In this document: piece by piece, positions 1-8,830 of the stretch
Layout of the letters: the number at the start of each line of letters is the position of its first letter
Position numbering within the stretch: position 1 is the first letter of the stretch
NCBI GenBank assembly: GCA_051657165.1
Contig: JBOFKD010000073.1
Span: forward strand, 1 to 64,000
Origin: UBA7332 sp051657165
Lineage (GTDB): Bacteria; Bacteroidota; Bacteroidia; Bacteroidales; UBA7332
Length of the DNA: 64,000 bases
Direction of reading: 5' to 3'
The notes under the pieces: model-generated
What the model was told of the DNA's origin: nothing
The model's database searches: none
Seen by the model: only the letters and a program-made list of their open reading frames with translations
Program-made: the position numbers and the translations under genes

Positions 1-98
1 AGACCGCCACCCAGTGATCTGGCTGCAAGTCCGATCGCTGAAGTTGTTTTTCCTTTTCCGTTGCCGGTATAGATATGTATAAGTCCGGTTGTTTCCAT
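1..98 (-). CDS. cobO: Cob(I)yrinic acid a,c-diamide adenosyltransferase, N-terminal part (runs off the window)
   Basis: Only the first 32 codons are present; the rest lies beyond base 1. They read METTGLIHIYTGNGKGKTTS and then AIGLAARSLGGG, which contains the P-loop GNGKGKT characteristic of the CobO/BtuR family. These enzymes transfer the adenosyl group of ATP to the cobalt of corrinoids. The start codon shares one base with the stop of the upstream BtuF-like gene (TAATG), so the two are translationally coupled. A cobalamin riboswitch leads the operon, which fits. Identity is well supported by the P-loop and context; the catalytic remainder cannot be seen. Confidence 0.75.
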   Translation of the reverse strand, partial: METTGLIHIYTGNGKGKTTSAIGLAARSLGGG

Positions 99-934
99 TA
101 TTTTGTGTTGATTTGTTGATACATTAATTCAAGGGTTTCTACAAATGATACCGGAGTTGGCTGACAGGCATAGTCTGAATTCAGGATAAAGATCTTTTTA
201 TTTTTCACAGCCGGGATATGTTTAAACTTTTCCCATTCAGCCTGTTCATCAGTTCCGGTAATTCCCATGGTCACAATATATATGTAGTCAGGCATACGGG
301 CAATAACCAATTCCCGCCCGATTGTTCCTTTCGTCAGATCCGATGCGATATTCGTACATCCGTTATACAGTATATAGTCGTTCATAAAAGTATTCGGGAT
401 AACCGTAAAAATTGGTGACGCCCCGATCTGCATAAATACTTTCGGAGTTGTACCCCTGCGTTTGCTTTCAACGACGATTTCCTGAACTCTCTGTTTTGAG
501 GATGCTACAATCTGGTCCGCTCTTCCGGATTTATCCAGCAAACGTCCGAGAGACTGAAACTGAGAACAAATCTCCTCGAAAGATTTAGGCGAACGGAATA
601 CCTCTACCCGGATTCCCAGTTTACGCAAAGTTTCAATATCACGTACAGGTATAAATCCCGATGCCAGAACAAGATCAGGTTTCAATGATGCTATTTTCTC
701 CAGATTAGGCTTCACGGCAGAGGCTACAATTTCTTTGTGATCGCCCTTCGCAGAATGACAGTAACTGGTGCATCCGATAAGCTGATCCTGTGCATCCATA
801 TAGTAAATACTCTGAGTAAGTGACGGACCCAGGGATATTACACGCTTTGGTTTTGCGGAAAGTAGTGTGATACTTCCGCTAATGAGAAATATCACAAACA
901 ATACAAATCGATAATTATATAGTAAGGTTTTCAT
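98..934 (-). CDS. btuF: BtuF-like periplasmic corrinoid-binding protein
   Basis: 278 aa. Residues 1-27 form an N-terminal signal anchor (VLFVIFLISGSITLLSA). The mature part begins PKRVISLGPSLTQSIYYM, the typical opening of class III periplasmic binding proteins for cobalamin or siderophores. Later segments (LEKIASLKPDLVLASG, LRKLGIRVEVFRSP) match the same fold. It would deliver corrinoid to a BtuCD ABC importer, which is not in the window. It overlaps the Dph6-like gene upstream by 4 bp and cobO downstream by 1 bp, and lies under a cobalamin riboswitch. That context supports B12 over iron-siderophore binding, although fold alone cannot separate the two. Confidence 0.72.
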   Translation of the reverse strand: MKTLLYNYRFVLFVIFLISGSITLLSAKPKRVISLGPSLTQSIYYMDAQDQLIGCTSYCHSAKGDHKEIVASAVKPNLEKIASLKPDLVLASGFIPVRDIETLRKLGIRVEVFRSPKSFEEICSQFQSLGRLLDKSGRADQIVASSKQRVQEIVVESKRRGTTPKVFMQIGASPIFTVIPNTFMNDYILYNGCTNIASDLTKGTIGRELVIARMPDYIYIVTMGITGTDEQAEWEKFKHIPAVKNKKIFILNSDYACQPTPVSFVETLELMYQQINTK

Positions 935-1590
935 TTTTCAATGTTATTCAGAGGTAAAAAGAAATGGTTTCCCGAATGGTATATTTCTCCGGATTCATAG
1001 CTTACAGGATGACGGAATAAAGGACCATCTGTTACGAATGAATGATACTCTCCGTTTTCACCGCAAGGATCAACTCCCTCCATCTTAGCAAGATCAGAAA
1101 ACAATTCCTGACTAAAGATCTGTCCAAGCAGAGGGCGGAACTGCTCATCATCTTTTACAGAGATAATCAGTGTTTTGTATCCATCGGCTATAAAATCCTG
1201 AAGTAAAGTGTGAGTAGGTTGTCCCCATAGCGGAAAAACAGCAACTATCCCCGACTCTCTGCAAACACGTTCCAGCCAGTCTCTGTGTTCTCTGAGATAA
1301 ATATCTCCAAAGACTCCGGCTGTCACTCCTCTGAGTTTCAGACGTGCGACAACCTGTTTGAAATGAAACTCATAAGAACCATTTGTCAAGGGCTCTTGTA
1401 CAAGCGGAATATCCAGAGCTTCCGCCTGTGCTTCAATAAGCTCTGTATCTAACCCGTGAGAACGGGATTTCATACTGTCTGCTTCACAAAAATTGAGCAG
1501 ACAAACTACCTGATTTTCTTTTTCTGACAGGAACTTGTGTAAGGCGTACATACAATCCTTACCTCCGCTCCACGAAACAAAGGCTTTCAT
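931..1590 (-). CDS. Dph6-related ATP pyrophosphatase (adenine nucleotide alpha hydrolase)
   Basis: 219 aa. The N-terminus MKAFVSWSGGKDCMYALHKF has the SGGKD PP-loop of the N-type ATP pyrophosphatase fold used by diphthamide synthase Dph6 and relatives. Bacteria have no diphthamide, so the substrate is unknown; an amide-bond-forming adenylation is the family expectation. It is the first gene after the cobalamin riboswitch and overlaps the BtuF-like gene by 4 bp (ATGA). This suggests a role in corrinoid salvage or modification, which is inference from context only. Length is normal for the family and the motif is intact. Confidence 0.7.
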   Translation of the reverse strand: MKAFVSWSGGKDCMYALHKFLSEKENQVVCLLNFCEADSMKSRSHGLDTELIEAQAEALDIPLVQEPLTNGSYEFHFKQVVARLKLRGVTAGVFGDIYLREHRDWLERVCRESGIVAVFPLWGQPTHTLLQDFIADGYKTLIISVKDDEQFRPLLGQIFSQELFSDLAKMEGVDPCGENGEYHSFVTDGPLFRHPVSYESGEIYHSGNHFFLPLNNIEK

Positions 1591-1675
1591 AAAATCACAT
1601 AAATAAGGGAGAATAAGGCCGTAACGCTGACCGTCGCAAAAACTTTATTCCCGAAGTTTTACTTTTGAATGAATT

Positions 1676-1877
1676 TTTGAGGCAGGTCTTCCGACTCGTT
1701 TCATATCTTTAAAACCTTCCCAATTACTCTGTTCTGCGAACATTTCATCAGTGGTTCATATTTCTTTTAAAGATACTTGAAAGAAACTTACGGCTGCGGG
1801 TACAGTTTCGGACTTTCACCGAATTCCCATTTTAAAGTTTTTACTCCGTAGAACTGAAGTAAATACTACCATCGGTG
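1676..1877 (-). promoter_or_regulatory. Cobalamin (B12) riboswitch
   Basis: Read on the minus strand, this untranslated leader contains GGTGAAAGTCCGAAACTGT followed by CCCGCAGCCG, then GAGTCGGAAGACCTGCC near 1697-1681. These are the conserved core and 3-prime elements of cobalamin riboswitches (B12-box family). It ends about 90 bases before the Dph6-like start, so it would repress the corrinoid uptake/adenosylation operon when B12 is plentiful. Boundaries are approximate because the full fold was not computed. Confidence 0.9.
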
Positions 1878-1885
1878 CAAATATA
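1878..1885 (-). promoter_or_regulatory. Bacteroidetes -7 box of the riboswitch operon
   Basis: The minus strand reads TATATTTG, a match to the Bacteroidetes -7 consensus TAnnTTTG. It sits directly before the first riboswitch bases (CACCGATGG), so transcription would start at the riboswitch 5-prime end. No exact TTTG -33 element is seen at 19-21 bp. Confidence 0.55.
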
Positions 1886-2046
1886 GAATAATAAAATGAA
1901 CTAAAACTAATTTCCGAAGAGGAAACCACACATAAGAATCCGTCAGCGCAGATGCACATACAGGTATAAATATTTAAGAGGAAAAGATTTCGGGTATTTA
2001 TCTTAATACTATCTTTACGCCCGTTTGTAACTTAAATCAGAACACA

Positions 2047-2940
2047 ATGCAAGATAATCAGAAAGCTATCCTATATGCATCGATAGCTGTGGTGAGTTGG
2101 TCTACAGTAGCCTCCATGTTTAAAACGGCACTCAATTATTACAGTCATTATGAAATGCTTTTAGTCGCATCGCTTACAGCCTTGCTGGTTTTTGCAGGAG
2201 CATTAACCCTGAAAAAAGGATGGAAGTCTATCGGAACACTGAAAGCCAAAGACTGGTTGTGGTTCGCCTGTGTAGGTATGGTCAATCCACTGGCCTATTA
2301 TCTGGTCCTGTTTAAGGCATACGCTTTACTCCCGGCACAGATTGCTCAGCCGATCAACTATTTCTGGCCGATTATCCTGCTTATACTTTTGGCTATATTT
2401 ATGAAAAAGCCGATTGCAGGATTCAAATATATCGGAATGGCTTTCTCTCTGGCTGGTGTTGCCCTGATATCTCTCGGATCAAGTTCTCTTAACGGATTAT
2501 CTCTGCCGGTTTCAGGTCTGGCCCTGGCTTTCCTGAGTGCTTTTCTGTGGGCTTTCTACTGGATTCTTAACAGTAAGAATAAGGGAATCAATGAAAATGC
2601 AGCTTTGTTCCTGAGCTTTTTATTCGGATCGCTTTATCTGCTGATCGGGACCTTGTTTGTACCGGTTGAACTAAACTCTATGGAAGGTTTCTTCTCGAGT
2701 GTTTACGTAGGTCTGTTCGAGATGGGTATTCCGTTTATCTTTTTTGGGCTGGCTATACGCAAAACTAATAATCCGGCACTGGTCAATCAGTTATGCTATC
2801 TGTCTCCGTTCATATCATTATTCCTCATTCATATCTTTCTGGGCGAGCAGATCTATCCGACTACCTATGGCGGATTGGCGATGATTGTTCTGGGAATAGC
2901 TTTTAACGAATGGTTTTCACGTAAAAAGGAAAGAATCTGA
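2047..2940 (+). CDS. EamA/DMT-superfamily membrane transporter
   Basis: 297 aa with about ten hydrophobic segments arranged as two five-helix EamA halves (second half from about residue 155, LALAFLSAFLWAFYWILNS). Conserved EamA features include AxxAQPINYFWPIILLILL near residues 97-113 and GEQIYPTTYGGLAMIVLG near the end. Members export amino acids, other metabolites or drugs; the substrate cannot be told here. A -7-like box (TATCTTTA, 2010-2017) lies about 30 bp upstream. It is monocistronic and converges on the next gene across a shared bidirectional terminator. Confidence 0.82.
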   Translation: MQDNQKAILYASIAVVSWSTVASMFKTALNYYSHYEMLLVASLTALLVFAGALTLKKGWKSIGTLKAKDWLWFACVGMVNPLAYYLVLFKAYALLPAQIAQPINYFWPIILLILLAIFMKKPIAGFKYIGMAFSLAGVALISLGSSSLNGLSLPVSGLALAFLSAFLWAFYWILNSKNKGINENAALFLSFLFGSLYLLIGTLFVPVELNSMEGFFSSVYVGLFEMGIPFIFFGLAIRKTNNPALVNQLCYLSPFISLFLIHIFLGEQIYPTTYGGLAMIVLGIAFNEWFSRKKERI

Positions 2941-2949
2941 CCCTATATA

Positions 2950-2997
2950 ACACAAAAGCGGAGTAATTCAAATACTGAATTACTCCGCTTTTGTGTT
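2950..2997. terminator. Bidirectional intrinsic terminator
   Basis: A perfect 21-bp-arm hairpin: ACACAAAAGCGGAGTAATTC... pairs with its reverse complement across the loop AATAC at 2971-2975. The A- and T-rich flanks allow termination of both the EamA gene and the convergent small membrane-protein gene. Confidence 0.85.
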
Positions 2998-3329
2998 TAT
3001 GCAGATTTTGCTTTTTTCTTTGTCAGATAACGGTGCAGAATAATCACAACCATCAGCAATCCGACAATCAGTTTCAGAATCCATCCGGCTGTACCGAAAA
3101 AGATATACGAAACGGCCAGAATAACAGACAGCACAAAAAACAGTCCTACAGGATTCCGGATATAATCTTTTGTCTCGGGAAGAATCTTATCTTTATAGGT
3201 CAGCAGAAAATAAAGGGACGAACAGCCTATAAGCAGAAGAGGCATTTGCATAACCGGTCCCAGAAGAAGTGATGCAAAAATAAAAGCTACACCAATAGCC
3301 AAAGCAATGATATAAATCGTTTTTACCAT
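2997..3329 (-). CDS. Small four-helix integral membrane protein, function unknown
   Basis: 110 aa with four predicted membrane segments (IYIIALAIGVAFIFASLLL; MPLLLIGCSSLYFLL; VGLFFVLSVILAVSYIFF; ILKLIVGLLMVVIILH) and a basic C-terminus KKKAKSA. I do not recognise a characterised family. It stands alone between a bidirectional terminator and the divergent Fur-family gene. The length, clean stop and hydrophobic pattern make it a credible gene. Confidence 0.7.
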   Translation of the reverse strand: MVKTIYIIALAIGVAFIFASLLLGPVMQMPLLLIGCSSLYFLLTYKDKILPETKDYIRNPVGLFFVLSVILAVSYIFFGTAGWILKLIVGLLMVVIILHRYLTKKKAKSA

Positions 3330-3456
3330 AACACGTTACAATATTTTGGACAAAGATTGCAATAATTTCTCAACATCATCCGGATTTAAGCATTTTATTA
3401 GCCGGAATGCAACGAAATAAAAAACGGGACGCTTTTGCATCCTTTTTATCCTTATT

Positions 3457-3472
3457 TTTGTTTTAAAACAAA
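3457..3472 (+). promoter_or_regulatory. 16-bp perfect palindrome overlapping a -7 box, candidate Fur-family operator
   Basis: TTTGTTTTAAAACAAA is perfectly self-complementary. It overlaps a -7 box TATTTTTG (3453-3460) and ends 10 bp before the regulator's start codon. This position suits autoregulation by the encoded Fur-family protein (inference). Confidence 0.5.
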
Positions 3473-3482
3473 GACAATATCT

Positions 3483-3908
3483 ATGAATGAAATAAATCAC
3501 AACGATATATTATTGAAAGCCGGCATTAAGATAACAGCAATCCGGCTGTTAGTGTTGAAGGCTATGTGTACTTTTAACAGAGCTTTTAGCCTTGGCGATC
3601 TGGAGGCTTATCTGGAAACGGTCGATAAGTCTACTTTATTCCGTACACTGAACCTGTTTCTCGAACATCATCTGATACACAGCATAGACGACGGGAGCGG
3701 TTCGATTAAATACTGTCTGTGTATAAAAGAGGGAGAATGTACGATACAGGAATTACATTGCCATTTTTATTGCGAATCGTGCAAAAACACGTTTTGTCTG
3801 GATGAGGCTGCCGTACCCGTGGTGAGTGCTCCGGAAGGGTTTGTACTTCAGAAGATTAATTATGTAATGAAAGGACTCTGTCCGGCATGTGCTACTAAAA
3901 GAAAGTAG
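3483..3908 (+). CDS. Fur-family metalloregulator
   Basis: 141 aa from the ATG at 3483; a longer reading from 3435 would begin inside the promoter and is less likely. The N-terminal winged helix (KAGIKITAIRLLVLKAM...STLFRTLNLFLEHHLIH) matches the Fur DNA-binding domain. The C-terminal part has a metal ligand pattern: HCHFYCESCKNTFCL and a terminal CPAC, i.e. two CxxC pairs for structural zinc. It is followed by a heavy-metal efflux operon, which it probably controls in response to zinc or another divalent metal (inference). Fur, Zur and Per subtypes cannot be separated by eye. Confidence 0.85.
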   Translation: MNEINHNDILLKAGIKITAIRLLVLKAMCTFNRAFSLGDLEAYLETVDKSTLFRTLNLFLEHHLIHSIDDGSGSIKYCLCIKEGECTIQELHCHFYCESCKNTFCLDEAAVPVVSAPEGFVLQKINYVMKGLCPACATKRK

Positions 3909-3922
3909 TGCAGACTCATATT

Positions 3923-3937
3923 TGCAACCGGGTTGCA
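3923..3937 (+). promoter_or_regulatory. 15-bp inverted repeat, candidate operator of the efflux operon
   Basis: TGCAACCGGGTTGCA consists of 7-bp perfect arms around one central base. It lies just upstream of a TAnnTTTG match (TACTTTTG, 3950-3957) that precedes the small His-rich protein and the efflux genes. Size and symmetry suit a Fur-type dimer, but binding is inferred. Confidence 0.5.
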
Positions 3938-3973
3938 TCGGAAAAAGTTTACTTTTGTTTCAAACAACAGAAA

Positions 3974-4372
3974 ATGAAGAAATATTTATCCATATTATTT
4001 GTACTGATAGCCTCTTTCTATCTGGCTATCTACTCTTATATCCCGCACCAGCACGGAGATAAGAGCGCGATCAATATGGAGATAACTGATTCTTCCGGAA
4101 CCGGAGATCATACTTCCGATCCAAATCCTTTTCACAAAGATTTTTGCAGTGTTGACCATCATACACAAGAAGCCAGAACCATCACGCTGAATAAATTCAT
4201 TGGAAATACTCTTCCTTTTTCGGCATGGTATGCACTTCCTGTATTGTGGGAAAACCTGCTTATACTCCTTACTCCGTCTGAACCGGCTCTCTTTCCGTCG
4301 GGACAGATCTGTATGCTCTATGTTTCAGTCATAGGGCATATACGCGCATTGCGTGCACCTCCCTGTCTTTAA
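3974..4372 (+). CDS. Small His-rich membrane or exported protein of the metal-efflux locus
   Basis: 132 aa from the ATG at 3974, chosen because MKKYLSILFVLIASFYLAIY is a normal signal/anchor start; the longer frame back to 3908 only adds promoter sequence. After the anchor comes a polar stretch rich in His and Asp (YIPHQHGDKS, HTSDPNPFHKDFCSVDHHTQE) that could bind metal. A second hydrophobic segment (LPVLWENLLILLTPSEPAL) and a third (ICMLYVSVIGHI) follow. No family recognised with certainty. Its place between the Fur-family regulator and the RND pump suggests a periplasmic metal-handling accessory. Confidence 0.6.
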   Translation: MKKYLSILFVLIASFYLAIYSYIPHQHGDKSAINMEITDSSGTGDHTSDPNPFHKDFCSVDHHTQEARTITLNKFIGNTLPFSAWYALPVLWENLLILLTPSEPALFPSGQICMLYVSVIGHIRALRAPPCL

Positions 4373-4535
4373 TCTCTCTTCCTGTTTATATCCGGACTGA
4401 TTTAAAGTTACGCGAAAAATGGATGTAATCCTCTGTTTTCCCGTATCCTGACTCTTCGTATCCGGCATATTACTGACTGTATCGGGTATACAGTTATCCA
4501 ATTTTGATATCTATCCATTCAATACATTATGAATC

Positions 4536-5705
4536 ATGAAAAAAAATATTCTATCTATAGCAGCCATTGTGCTCTTTTCGGTCGTTTTCTTTAGTTGCAA
4601 TGAGAAGCATTCTGACAATGACGGGCATGATCACGGACAGGAAACGAATGCAAAAGCCGATAACCACGACCACGAGGAAGGTCTGATCTCATTTAGTGCC
4701 AAACAGGCTGAATCAGCCGGACTGCAACTCGAGACCGTAAAACCTGAAACGTTCAGTCAGGTGATCAAAACAAGCGGACAGGTACTTTCGGCACAAGGTG
4801 ACGAAGTTACAATCGTAGCCGCTTCAAACGGTATTATTTCGTTTGCCGGAAACTCTCTGGCTGAAGGAAGTGACATACGTGCCGGAGAAACAATTGCGCG
4901 TATCTCCGCTAAAAATCTGGTTGACGGAGATCCCTATGTTAAGTCCAAAATTGCTTTCGAAACAGCTCAGAAAGAATTTGAACGGGCTCAGAGTCTGGTA
5001 GAGGATAAAATCATATCTGCGAAAGAATTCGAACAGACTAAATTAAAATACGAAACAGCCAAAGCGGCTTATTCCGGTGTTGCAAACAGATCTAATGGCA
5101 GTGGTATTGCCATTACATCTCCCATCAGCGGCTTTCTGAAAAGCAAACTGGTCAGTCAGGGTGAATTTGTTTCGGTCGGTCAGCCCGTTGCCGTTATCTC
5201 TCAGAACAAAAGACTACAACTGCGTGCAGAGGTTTCCGAAAAATATTTCAATGACCTGAAAAGTATTGCCGGAGCTAACTTCAAACTGCCTTACAGCGAC
5301 CGTCTTTATAAACTGAGTGATCTGAACGGGAAACTATTATCCTTTGCAAAGGCTTCTGCTCAAAATTCGTTTTATGTTCCCGTTACCTTCGAATTTGATA
5401 ATATCGGCGATATCATCCCCGGTTCTTTTGCTGAAGTCTATCTCTTGTCTACACCTAAAAATCAGGTGATAAGCGTGCCTGTAACTGCACTGACTGAAGA
5501 GCAGGGTGTGTATTTCGTGTACATTCAGGTTGAACCTGATGAATACCGGAAACAGGAAGTTAAAACCGGAATTGACAATGGCGAGCGTGTTGCTGTTCTT
5601 TCCGGATTGAAAGAAAACGATAAGGTAGTAACGCAGGGGGCTTATCAGGTTAAACTGGCTGCCACATCTTCAGTTTTACCGGAAGGACATTCACATAATC
5701 ATTAA
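4536..5705 (+). CDS. RND efflux periplasmic adaptor lipoprotein (CzcB/CusB type)
   Basis: 389 aa. Residues 1-21 are a lipoprotein signal ending SVVFFSCN, with Cys21 as the lipidation site. A His/Asp-rich metal-binding stretch follows (residues 22-50, e.g. DNDGHDHGQE, DNHDHEE). Then come the membrane-fusion modules: a lipoyl half near 82-110, an alpha-hairpin around 135-170 (KIAFETAQKEFERAQSLVEDK), the second lipoyl half ITSPISGFLKSKLVSQGEFV near 188-207, and C-terminal beta-barrel/proximal domains. The tail EGHSHNH is again His-rich. It would link the inner-membrane pump to the outer-membrane channel encoded downstream. The pump starts 16 bp later. Confidence 0.9.
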   Translation: MKKNILSIAAIVLFSVVFFSCNEKHSDNDGHDHGQETNAKADNHDHEEGLISFSAKQAESAGLQLETVKPETFSQVIKTSGQVLSAQGDEVTIVAASNGIISFAGNSLAEGSDIRAGETIARISAKNLVDGDPYVKSKIAFETAQKEFERAQSLVEDKIISAKEFEQTKLKYETAKAAYSGVANRSNGSGIAITSPISGFLKSKLVSQGEFVSVGQPVAVISQNKRLQLRAEVSEKYFNDLKSIAGANFKLPYSDRLYKLSDLNGKLLSFAKASAQNSFYVPVTFEFDNIGDIIPGSFAEVYLLSTPKNQVISVPVTALTEEQGVYFVYIQVEPDEYRKQEVKTGIDNGERVAVLSGLKENDKVVTQGAYQVKLAATSSVLPEGHSHNH

Positions 5706-5721
5706 CCGGAGGAGAGATACT

Positions 5722-8700
5722 ATGCTAAATAAAATCATACAATTTGCATTAAACAACCGTCTTGTCGTATTAATCGGATCTGTATTGCTCCTGATTGGCG
5801 GGACATATACGGCTGAAAATATGGAGGTAGATGTGTTCCCCGATCTGAATGCACCTACGGTTGTAGTTATGACCGAAGCTAAAGGAATGGCTCCGGAAGA
5901 GGTGGAGAGACTTGTTACATTTCCGGTTGAGACTGCCGTAAACGGAGCAACGGATGTGAGACGCGTCCGCTCATCATCTACAACAGGATTCTCAATCGTC
6001 TGGGTTGAGTTTAACTGGGGGACAGATATATACAAAGCCCGCCAGATTGTGTCAGAAAAACTGGCCGTGGTAGGCGAATCATTACCCGCAAATGTAGGAA
6101 ATCCTACTTTAGGACCTCAATCGTCTATACTGGGAGAGCTGATGATTATCGGGCTTACGGCAGACAGTACTTCCATGCTGGATCTGCGAACGCTTGCCGA
6201 CTGGACAATACGTCCCAGACTATTATCTACGGGCGGTGTAGCTCAGGTTACAGTTCTCGGAGGCGACATCAAAGAGTTTCAGGTATTACTTGATCCTCAG
6301 AAGATGCGTCATTATGATATCTCTCTGAATGAAGTATCAGATGCTTTAAATAATTTAAATCAGAATGCTTCCGGAGGAGTCCTTTATGAATACGGTAATG
6401 AATATATTATACGGGGAGCTATTTCCACAAACAATACCGGAGAGTTGGGTAAAACTGTTATCAAAAATGTTAACAATACTCCGCTCCTGCTCGAAAACAT
6501 AGCCGATATCCGTATCGGAGCTAAGACTCCGAAGATGGGGATTGCTTCAAACAAAGGCAAACAGGCTGTTCTGATGACTATTACCAAACAGCCTAATACC
6601 AGCACTATTGAGCTGACGAAAAAGCTGGATTCGTCTATCGCAGAGCTGCAAAAGTCATTGCCCGCCGATGTAAAAATTGACACGGAGATATTCCGCCAGT
6701 CACGCTTTATTGACAATTCCATCAGCAATATTCAGAAATCTTTGTTTGAAGGTGCCATATTTGTCGTAATCGTTTTGTTCTTCTTCCTGATGAACGTACG
6801 CACGACCATTATATCACTGGTTACTATCCCTTTATCGTTGCTTGTATCCATCATTACACTGAAACTCATGGGACTTACCATCAATACAATGAGTATTGGC
6901 GGTATGGCTATCGCCATCGGTTCACTGGTAGATGATGCCATTGTGGATGTCGAAAATGTGTATAAACGTCTCAAAGAAAACAGGCTGAAACCGGTTGAAG
7001 AGCAAAAGAGTGTGCTCAGCGTGGTTTTTGAAGCATCCAAAGAAGTACGTATGCCCATTCTTAATTCAACTTTCATTATTGTCGTGAGCTTTATCCCCCT
7101 ATTCTTCCTTTCGGGAATGGAAGGACGGATGCTCGTTCCGCTGGGTATTGCATTTATCGTAGCCTTGTTTGCCTCAACAATCGTTGCACTTACTCTTACC
7201 CCCGTTTTATGCAGCTACCTGCTAGCCAAAGGTTCTGACAAAGATATGAAGGAACCTTTCGTGGCCCGCTATCTGAAAAAATGGTATGCACTGGCTCTGG
7301 ATTGGGCCATACAGAAAAAGAAACTGGTTTTAATCGCTACGGGAGTAGTCGGTTTACTGGCAATCATCACTTTCTTCTCGTTAGGCCGAAGCTTCCTGCC
7401 TTCCTTTAACGAGGGTTCGTTTACGATTAACGTGAGTACCCTTCCGGGCATCTCTCTCGAAGAGTCGGACAAAATCGGACGGAAAGCTGAAGAGATACTT
7501 CTTACCATCCCTGAAATTCAGACCGTAGCCCGTAAAACAGGACGTGCCGAACTTGACGAACATGCTTTAGGTGTAAACACATCGGAAATTGAAGCTCCGT
7601 TTAAGCTGGATAAAAGAGATAAAGAGGAGGTACTGAATGAGATGCGGGATAAACTGAAAGTATTATCCGGAGTAAATATTGAAATCGGACAACCTATCTC
7701 ACACCGGATTGATGCAATGCTTTCGGGTACAAAATCCAATATTGCAATCAAACTGTTTGGTCCGGATCTGAATAAATTATATACCATCGGTACCGGAATA
7801 AAAGCTGCTGTATCCGGAGTAGAAGGTATAGCCGATCTGAATGTCGAACAGCAGGTCGAACGTCCTCAGCTGAAGATTACACCTAAACGTGAAATGATGG
7901 CCAGATATGGCATCACACCTGCTCAGCTGAATGAGTTCATAAATATATCACTGGCCGGTGAAGCTGTTTCTCAGGTTTACGAAGGCAACAAGACTTTTGA
8001 TTTAACCGTAAAGGTTAAAGACGAAGCCCGCGAGACTAAAAAGCAGATCGAAGATTTGATGATCGACAGTAATAACGGGAAAATCCCTTTAGCATACGTA
8101 GCAGAAATCACCTCTTCTACGGGACCGAATACCATAAACCGGGAGAATGTATCCCGTAAGATTGTGATATCGGCTAATGTATCGGGACGTGACCTCAGAA
8201 GTGTAGTCAATGATATTCAGGAACAAATCAATGCGGATATTGAACTGCCCGAAGGATACCATATTGAGTATGGCGGACAGTTCGAGAGTGAACAGGCTGC
8301 ATCCCGAACACTGATGATTACATCTGTCTTCTCTATACTTGTTATATTCCTTCTGTTGTACAATCAGTTCAGAAGCGCTAAACAATCAGCAGTAATATTA
8401 CTGAATTTACCTCTGGCTCTGATTGGCGGTGTTTTCGCACTCTTGTTCACAGACCGTATAATAAGCATTCCTGCCATCATCGGTTTCATTTCTTTATTCG
8501 GAATAGCTACCCGCAACGGTATGCTGCTGATTGATCGCTACAATGAACTCCGTAAAGAAGGATTAAGCATCATGGACAGCATCCGCACAGGCTCTCTGGA
8601 CAGGCTTAACCCGATTGTGATGACTGCTCTCACATCTGCGCTGGCACTGATTCCTTTAGCTGTAGGTGGCGACCTTCCGGGCAATGAAATTCAGAGTCCG

Positions 8701-8817
8701 ATGGCCAAAGTAATTCTTGGCGGCCTGTTAAGCTCCACCATCCTGAATGGATTTATTATACCTATTGTTTATCTCTATATTTCGAAAAAAGATAAAACAG
8801 AAGAAGAAATCCAATGA
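5722..8817 (+). CDS. Heavy-metal efflux RND pump (CzcA/CusA family)
   Basis: 1031 aa, standard length for HME-RND pumps. It has an N-terminal TM helix, two large periplasmic loops and two six-helix blocks (around residues 335-525 and 855-1020). Diagnostic segments include VDVFPDLNAPTVVVMTEAKG near the start, ARQIVSEKL, the TM4 signature GSLVDDAIVDVENVYKRL and the C-terminal SLFGIATRNGMLLIDRYNEL. It uses the proton gradient to expel divalent or monovalent metals from the periplasm with the adjacent adaptor and TolC-like protein. Metal specificity cannot be fixed by reading. It follows the adaptor by 16 bp and is followed 13 bp later by the channel gene. Confidence 0.92.
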   Translation: MLNKIIQFALNNRLVVLIGSVLLLIGGTYTAENMEVDVFPDLNAPTVVVMTEAKGMAPEEVERLVTFPVETAVNGATDVRRVRSSSTTGFSIVWVEFNWGTDIYKARQIVSEKLAVVGESLPANVGNPTLGPQSSILGELMIIGLTADSTSMLDLRTLADWTIRPRLLSTGGVAQVTVLGGDIKEFQVLLDPQKMRHYDISLNEVSDALNNLNQNASGGVLYEYGNEYIIRGAISTNNTGELGKTVIKNVNNTPLLLENIADIRIGAKTPKMGIASNKGKQAVLMTITKQPNTSTIELTKKLDSSIAELQKSLPADVKIDTEIFRQSRFIDNSISNIQKSLFEGAIFVVIVLFFFLMNVRTTIISLVTIPLSLLVSIITLKLMGLTINTMSIGGMAIAIGSLVDDAIVDVENVYKRLKENRLKPVEEQKSVLSVVFEASKEVRMPILNSTFIIVVSFIPLFFLSGMEGRMLVPLGIAFIVALFASTIVALTLTPVLCSYLLAKGSDKDMKEPFVARYLKKWYALALDWAIQKKKLVLIATGVVGLLAIITFFSLGRSFLPSFNEGSFTINVSTLPGISLEESDKIGRKAEEILLTIPEIQTVARKTGRAELDEHALGVNTSEIEAPFKLDKRDKEEVLNEMRDKLKVLSGVNIEIGQPISHRIDAMLSGTKSNIAIKLFGPDLNKLYTIGTGIKAAVSGVEGIADLNVEQQVERPQLKITPKREMMARYGITPAQLNEFINISLAGEAVSQVYEGNKTFDLTVKVKDEARETKKQIEDLMIDSNNGKIPLAYVAEITSSTGPNTINRENVSRKIVISANVSGRDLRSVVNDIQEQINADIELPEGYHIEYGGQFESEQAASRTLMITSVFSILVIFLLLYNQFRSAKQSAVILLNLPLALIGGVFALLFTDRIISIPAIIGFISLFGIATRNGMLLIDRYNELRKEGLSIMDSIRTGSLDRLNPIVMTALTSALALIPLAVGGDLPGNEIQSPMAKVILGGLLSSTILNGFIIPIVYLYISKKDKTEEEIQ

Positions 8818-8830
8818 CTATTCTTAAAAC

